From positions 1 through 64,000 of the forward strand of contig OX639990.1 in assembly GCA_951828535.1 (NCBI GenBank): a DNA stretch of 64,000 bases, in the 5' to 3' direction. Origin of the DNA: an uncultured Candidatus Entotheonella sp. Its GTDB lineage: Bacteria; Tectomicrobia; Entotheonellia; Entotheonellales; Entotheonellaceae. The notes beneath the pieces are model-generated. The model had not been told where the DNA came from, ran no database searches, and saw only the letters and a program-made list of their open reading frames with translations. The position numbers and the translations under genes are program-made. Numbering within the stretch: position 1 is the first letter of the stretch; each line of letters starts with the position of its first letter. Below, in pieces: positions 61,837-64,000 of this stretch.

Positions 61837-63495
61837 ATGGCTGAAATCGATGGCGCGAGGCTGGTGGCCCGCTGCTTGAAGCAGCAGGGCGTGGATGAAC
61901 TGTTCGGCGTGGTCGGCATCCCGGTGACCGGCATTGCAGCAGCAGCGGCGAGCGAGGGCATCCGCTACATCGGCACGCGGCACGAACAGGCGGCGGGCTA
62001 TGCGGCCCAGGCTATCTCGTATCTCAAGGGCCGTATCGGCGTATGCCTGGTGGTGTCCGGCCCCGGCATGACGAATGCCATTTCCGCCCTCGGCAACGCG
62101 TGGGCGAACTGTTGGCCCATGCTGTTGATCGGCGGCTCGTCCAATCAAGCTTTCAACCACATGGGCGATTTTCAGGCCGCCCCGCAGGTGGACCTCGCCA
62201 AGCCGTTCTGCAAATGGGTAGGACAGGCGGAGCGCATCGACCTGATCCCGCGCTACATCGCCACCGCGGTGCGCCATTCGATTTCCGGGCGCCCCGGCCC
62301 GGTGTATCTCGACCTGCCGGGCGACGTCATCGCCAGCAGCCTGGACGAAGACGACCTGACCTACCCGCCGCGTGTCGAAGCGCCGCCCGCGCCGCCGGTG
62401 GACCCGATGGCTATCAAGGCGGCCCTGGCGTCCCTGAAGTCGGCGCGCCAGCCGCTGGCGATTATCGGCAAGGGGGCCGCCTGGGCAGGTGCGGAGGAAC
62501 AGGTGCGGCGTTTTATCGAAGAGGCCCAGATGCCTTTCCTGCCGTCGCCGATGGGCAAGGGCGTCATGCCCGACGGCCATCCGCTCAGCGTGGCGGCGGC
62601 GCGAACCTACGCCCTGCAGAACGCCGACCTCGTGTTCACCATCGGCGCCCGGCTCAACTGGATCATGCACTTCGGCCTGCCACCGCGCTTCCGTGAGGAC
62701 CTGCGCGTGGTGCAGCTCGACGTGGCCGCCGAGGAGATCGGCGCCACCGTCCCCGCCGAAGCCGCCCTGGTGGGCGATGCCAAGGTGGTCATGGCACAGA
62801 TGGTTGCCGCTTTGGAAGAAGACCCCTGGCAGATCGCCGCCGATAACCCCTGGCGCCAGGCGCTCGACAAGGAGAGAAAGGCCAAGCAGGAGGCCACCAC
62901 GGCGATGCTGGAGTCGGACGAGGTGCCGATGAACTACTATCGACCCCTGCAGGAAATCCAGCGCGCCCTGCCGCGCGACGCCATCATTGTGACCGAGGGC
63001 GCCAGCACGATGGATATCAGCCGCCAGGTGCTGGACAACTACGAACCGCGCAAACGCCTCGACGCCGGCACCTGGGGCACCATGGGCGTGGGGCCGGGCT
63101 TTGCGATCGCCGCGCAGGTGGCCAACCCGGACAAGCGCGTCGTCGCCCTCGAGGGCGACGCGGCGTTCGGCTTCGACGGCCTGGAGGTCGAGGTGGCGGT
63201 ACGCCACAAGCTGCCCATCACCTGGATCGTGTTCAACAACAACGGCATCGGCGGCGGCCCCAGCAGCCTGCCTGAGGGCGCCGCGTATCCGCCCAACGCC
63301 TTCGTGCCCAATGCGCGCTACGACAAGGTGATGGAGGCCTTCGGGGGTAAGGGCTACCACGTCGAAACCCCGCAGGAACTGCGGGCGGCGTTGCAGGCGT
63401 CATTCGACAGCGGCGACACCACGCTGATCAACGTGACGATCAACCCCGACGCCAAACGCCGGCCGCAGCAATTCGCCTGGCTGACCCGAGGCTAG
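61837..63495 (+). CDS. Thiamine-diphosphate enzyme, oxalyl-CoA decarboxylase/2-hydroxyacyl-CoA lyase-like
   Basis: A 552-aa ThDP enzyme of the Oxc/HACL group. GVVGIPVTGIAAAAASEGIRYIGTRHEQAAGYAAQA and VVSGPGMTNAISALGNAWANCWPMLLIGGSS match oxalyl-CoA decarboxylase; the diphosphate motif is LEGDAAFGFDGLEVEVAVRHKLPITWIVFNNNG. It splits 2-hydroxyacyl-CoA or decarboxylates oxalyl-CoA. A type III CoA-transferase that could make the CoA ester is at 39198. AGGAG precedes the ATG. Confidence 0.87.
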   Translation: MAEIDGARLVARCLKQQGVDELFGVVGIPVTGIAAAAASEGIRYIGTRHEQAAGYAAQAISYLKGRIGVCLVVSGPGMTNAISALGNAWANCWPMLLIGGSSNQAFNHMGDFQAAPQVDLAKPFCKWVGQAERIDLIPRYIATAVRHSISGRPGPVYLDLPGDVIASSLDEDDLTYPPRVEAPPAPPVDPMAIKAALASLKSARQPLAIIGKGAAWAGAEEQVRRFIEEAQMPFLPSPMGKGVMPDGHPLSVAAARTYALQNADLVFTIGARLNWIMHFGLPPRFREDLRVVQLDVAAEEIGATVPAEAALVGDAKVVMAQMVAALEEDPWQIAADNPWRQALDKERKAKQEATTAMLESDEVPMNYYRPLQEIQRALPRDAIIVTEGASTMDISRQVLDNYEPRKRLDAGTWGTMGVGPGFAIAAQVANPDKRVVALEGDAAFGFDGLEVEVAVRHKLPITWIVFNNNGIGGGPSSLPEGAAYPPNAFVPNARYDKVMEAFGGKGYHVETPQELRAALQASFDSGDTTLINVTINPDAKRRPQQFAWLTRG

Positions 63496-63512
63496 GCCGG
63501 ACCGCCACTGCG

Positions 63513-64000
63513 CTATTGATCCATTCGATACAGGTAGCGGATGTCCCAAAGCCCGTACAACGTGGGTGTCGTGTTGCCGAAGACGTTGCGCACCGCGGCC
63601 AGCCGGTCGGAACGTGTCGTGTAGATGACTGGCACGTTCTTGGCCGCAATTTCCTGGGCTTGGTAGTAGAGATCTACGCGCTTGTCATGGTTCAGTTCCT
63701 GGCTGGCCTTGACATAAAGCTCGTCAATATCGCCTTCCCACTCTGTCGCCGGCTGGGGCTGGTTCGGATACCACAGGTGGAAGTGCTCACTGCTGTGCCA
63801 GAAATCGATGCCACTATGCGGGTCCGGTCCGTCGCTGAAGCCGACGATGGTGGCCTCCCAGTCATAGGAGGAGGTCAGCCGGGAGACGAGGTCGCCGAAC
63901 TCGATCAGTTCATAGTCCGCCTTGATGCCGATGTTAGCAAGGCCCTGTTGGATGATCCTACGGAACTCCTGCTCGCCTGCGCTGCTGTTGTTGGTGATCA
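63513..64000 (-). CDS. Peptide-type ABC transporter substrate-binding protein, C-terminal part
   Basis: The last 160 or so codons of an SBP_bac_5 (DppA/OppA-like) protein. LANIGIKADYELIEFGDLVSRL, then DWEATIVGFSDGPDPHSGIDFWHSS, and RVDLYYQAQEIAAKNVPVIYTTRSDRLAAVRNVFGN are the family's closing elements. The rest is beyond the window end. It is 18 bases from the stop of the ThDP enzyme, tail to tail. Confidence 0.85.
   Translation of the reverse strand, partial: ITNNSSAGEQEFRRIIQQGLANIGIKADYELIEFGDLVSRLTSSYDWEATIVGFSDGPDPHSGIDFWHSSEHFHLWYPNQPQPATEWEGDIDELYVKASQELNHDKRVDLYYQAQEIAAKNVPVIYTTRSDRLAAVRNVFGNTTPTLYGLWDIRYLYRMDQ

Noticed and set aside
61720-63360. A 546-codon minus-strand open frame opposite the ThDP enzyme
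   Set aside because: His/Arg/Gly-rich composition without motifs; it is the mirror of a real gene.

Overview
This 64 kb window is a dense, GC-rich bacterial chromosome segment (about 60-65% G+C by eye). It suggests a Gram-negative, aerobic, metabolically versatile bacterium: there are type IV pilus accessory genes (pilX, pilY1), an exported double peptidyl-prolyl isomerase, a complete-looking SUF operon under a SufR-type regulator, and many catabolic enzymes (nitrile hydratase, enolase-superfamily dehydratases, CoA-transferase, thiamine-diphosphate lyases, luciferase-like monooxygenase, SMP-30 lactonase, N-acyl-D-amino-acid deacylase). A class I lysyl-tRNA synthetase and two relatives of mycothiol-dependent enzymes are unusual for an ordinary proteobacterium. 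I cannot place the lineage; a deep or uncultured proteobacterium-like group is most consistent, and no rRNA is present to test this.

Layout. 1-2.4 kb: end of a peptide-type ABC permease operon, a papain-like amidase and a decayed IS66 transposase. 2.4-7.5 kb: two hicAB modules around csaA, then a giant helicase-exonuclease fusion that resembles MrfA and MrfB joined. 7.6-11.5 kb: thioredoxin-fold reductase, tyrosine phosphatase, and a cobalt-type nitrile hydratase operon with a PIN-domain toxin-antitoxin pair sitting between the alpha subunit and the activator. 11.6-24.7 kb: ThDP enzyme, DinB/MDMPI-like enzyme, purine permease, an unrecognised 813-aa membrane/coiled-coil protein with a serine hydrolase behind it, a cyclophilin-FKBP fusion, a class V aminotransferase and an enolase-superfamily enzyme. 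24.7-25.5 kb: an intact IS5-family (IS427-like) element with a frameshift window, inserted into a palindromic repeat. 25.5-31.1 kb: sufR-C-B-D-Rieske-sufT-sufE on the minus strand, without sufS. 31.2-37.6 kb: recQ, quinone reductase, TraB-family membrane protein, purM. 37.6-38.8 kb: a strikingly AT-rich membrane-protein gene. 39-54 kb: catabolic and housekeeping genes (CoA-transferase, dehydratase, a frameshifted higB with higA, nudC, aldo-keto reductase, JAMM peptidase, MscS channel, LLM oxygenase, amidohydrolase). 54.3-58.2 kb: pcm, then a translationally coupled set of a small coiled-coil protein, class I lysS and folC. 58.2-61.7 kb: pilY1 without its von Willebrand domain, an integrase fossil and pilX. 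61.8-64 kb: a second ThDP enzyme and the C-terminus of a peptide-binding protein.

The accessory layer is four toxin-antitoxin modules, one live IS, two transposase/integrase fossils, several families of short palindromic repeats and one AT-rich insert. The most interesting items are the MrfA-MrfB-like fusion, the toxin-antitoxin pair inside the nitrile hydratase operon, the large membrane/coiled-coil protein, the AT-rich membrane-protein gene, and the pilX/pilY1 locus with an integrase scar and a pilY1 lacking its usual N-terminal half.
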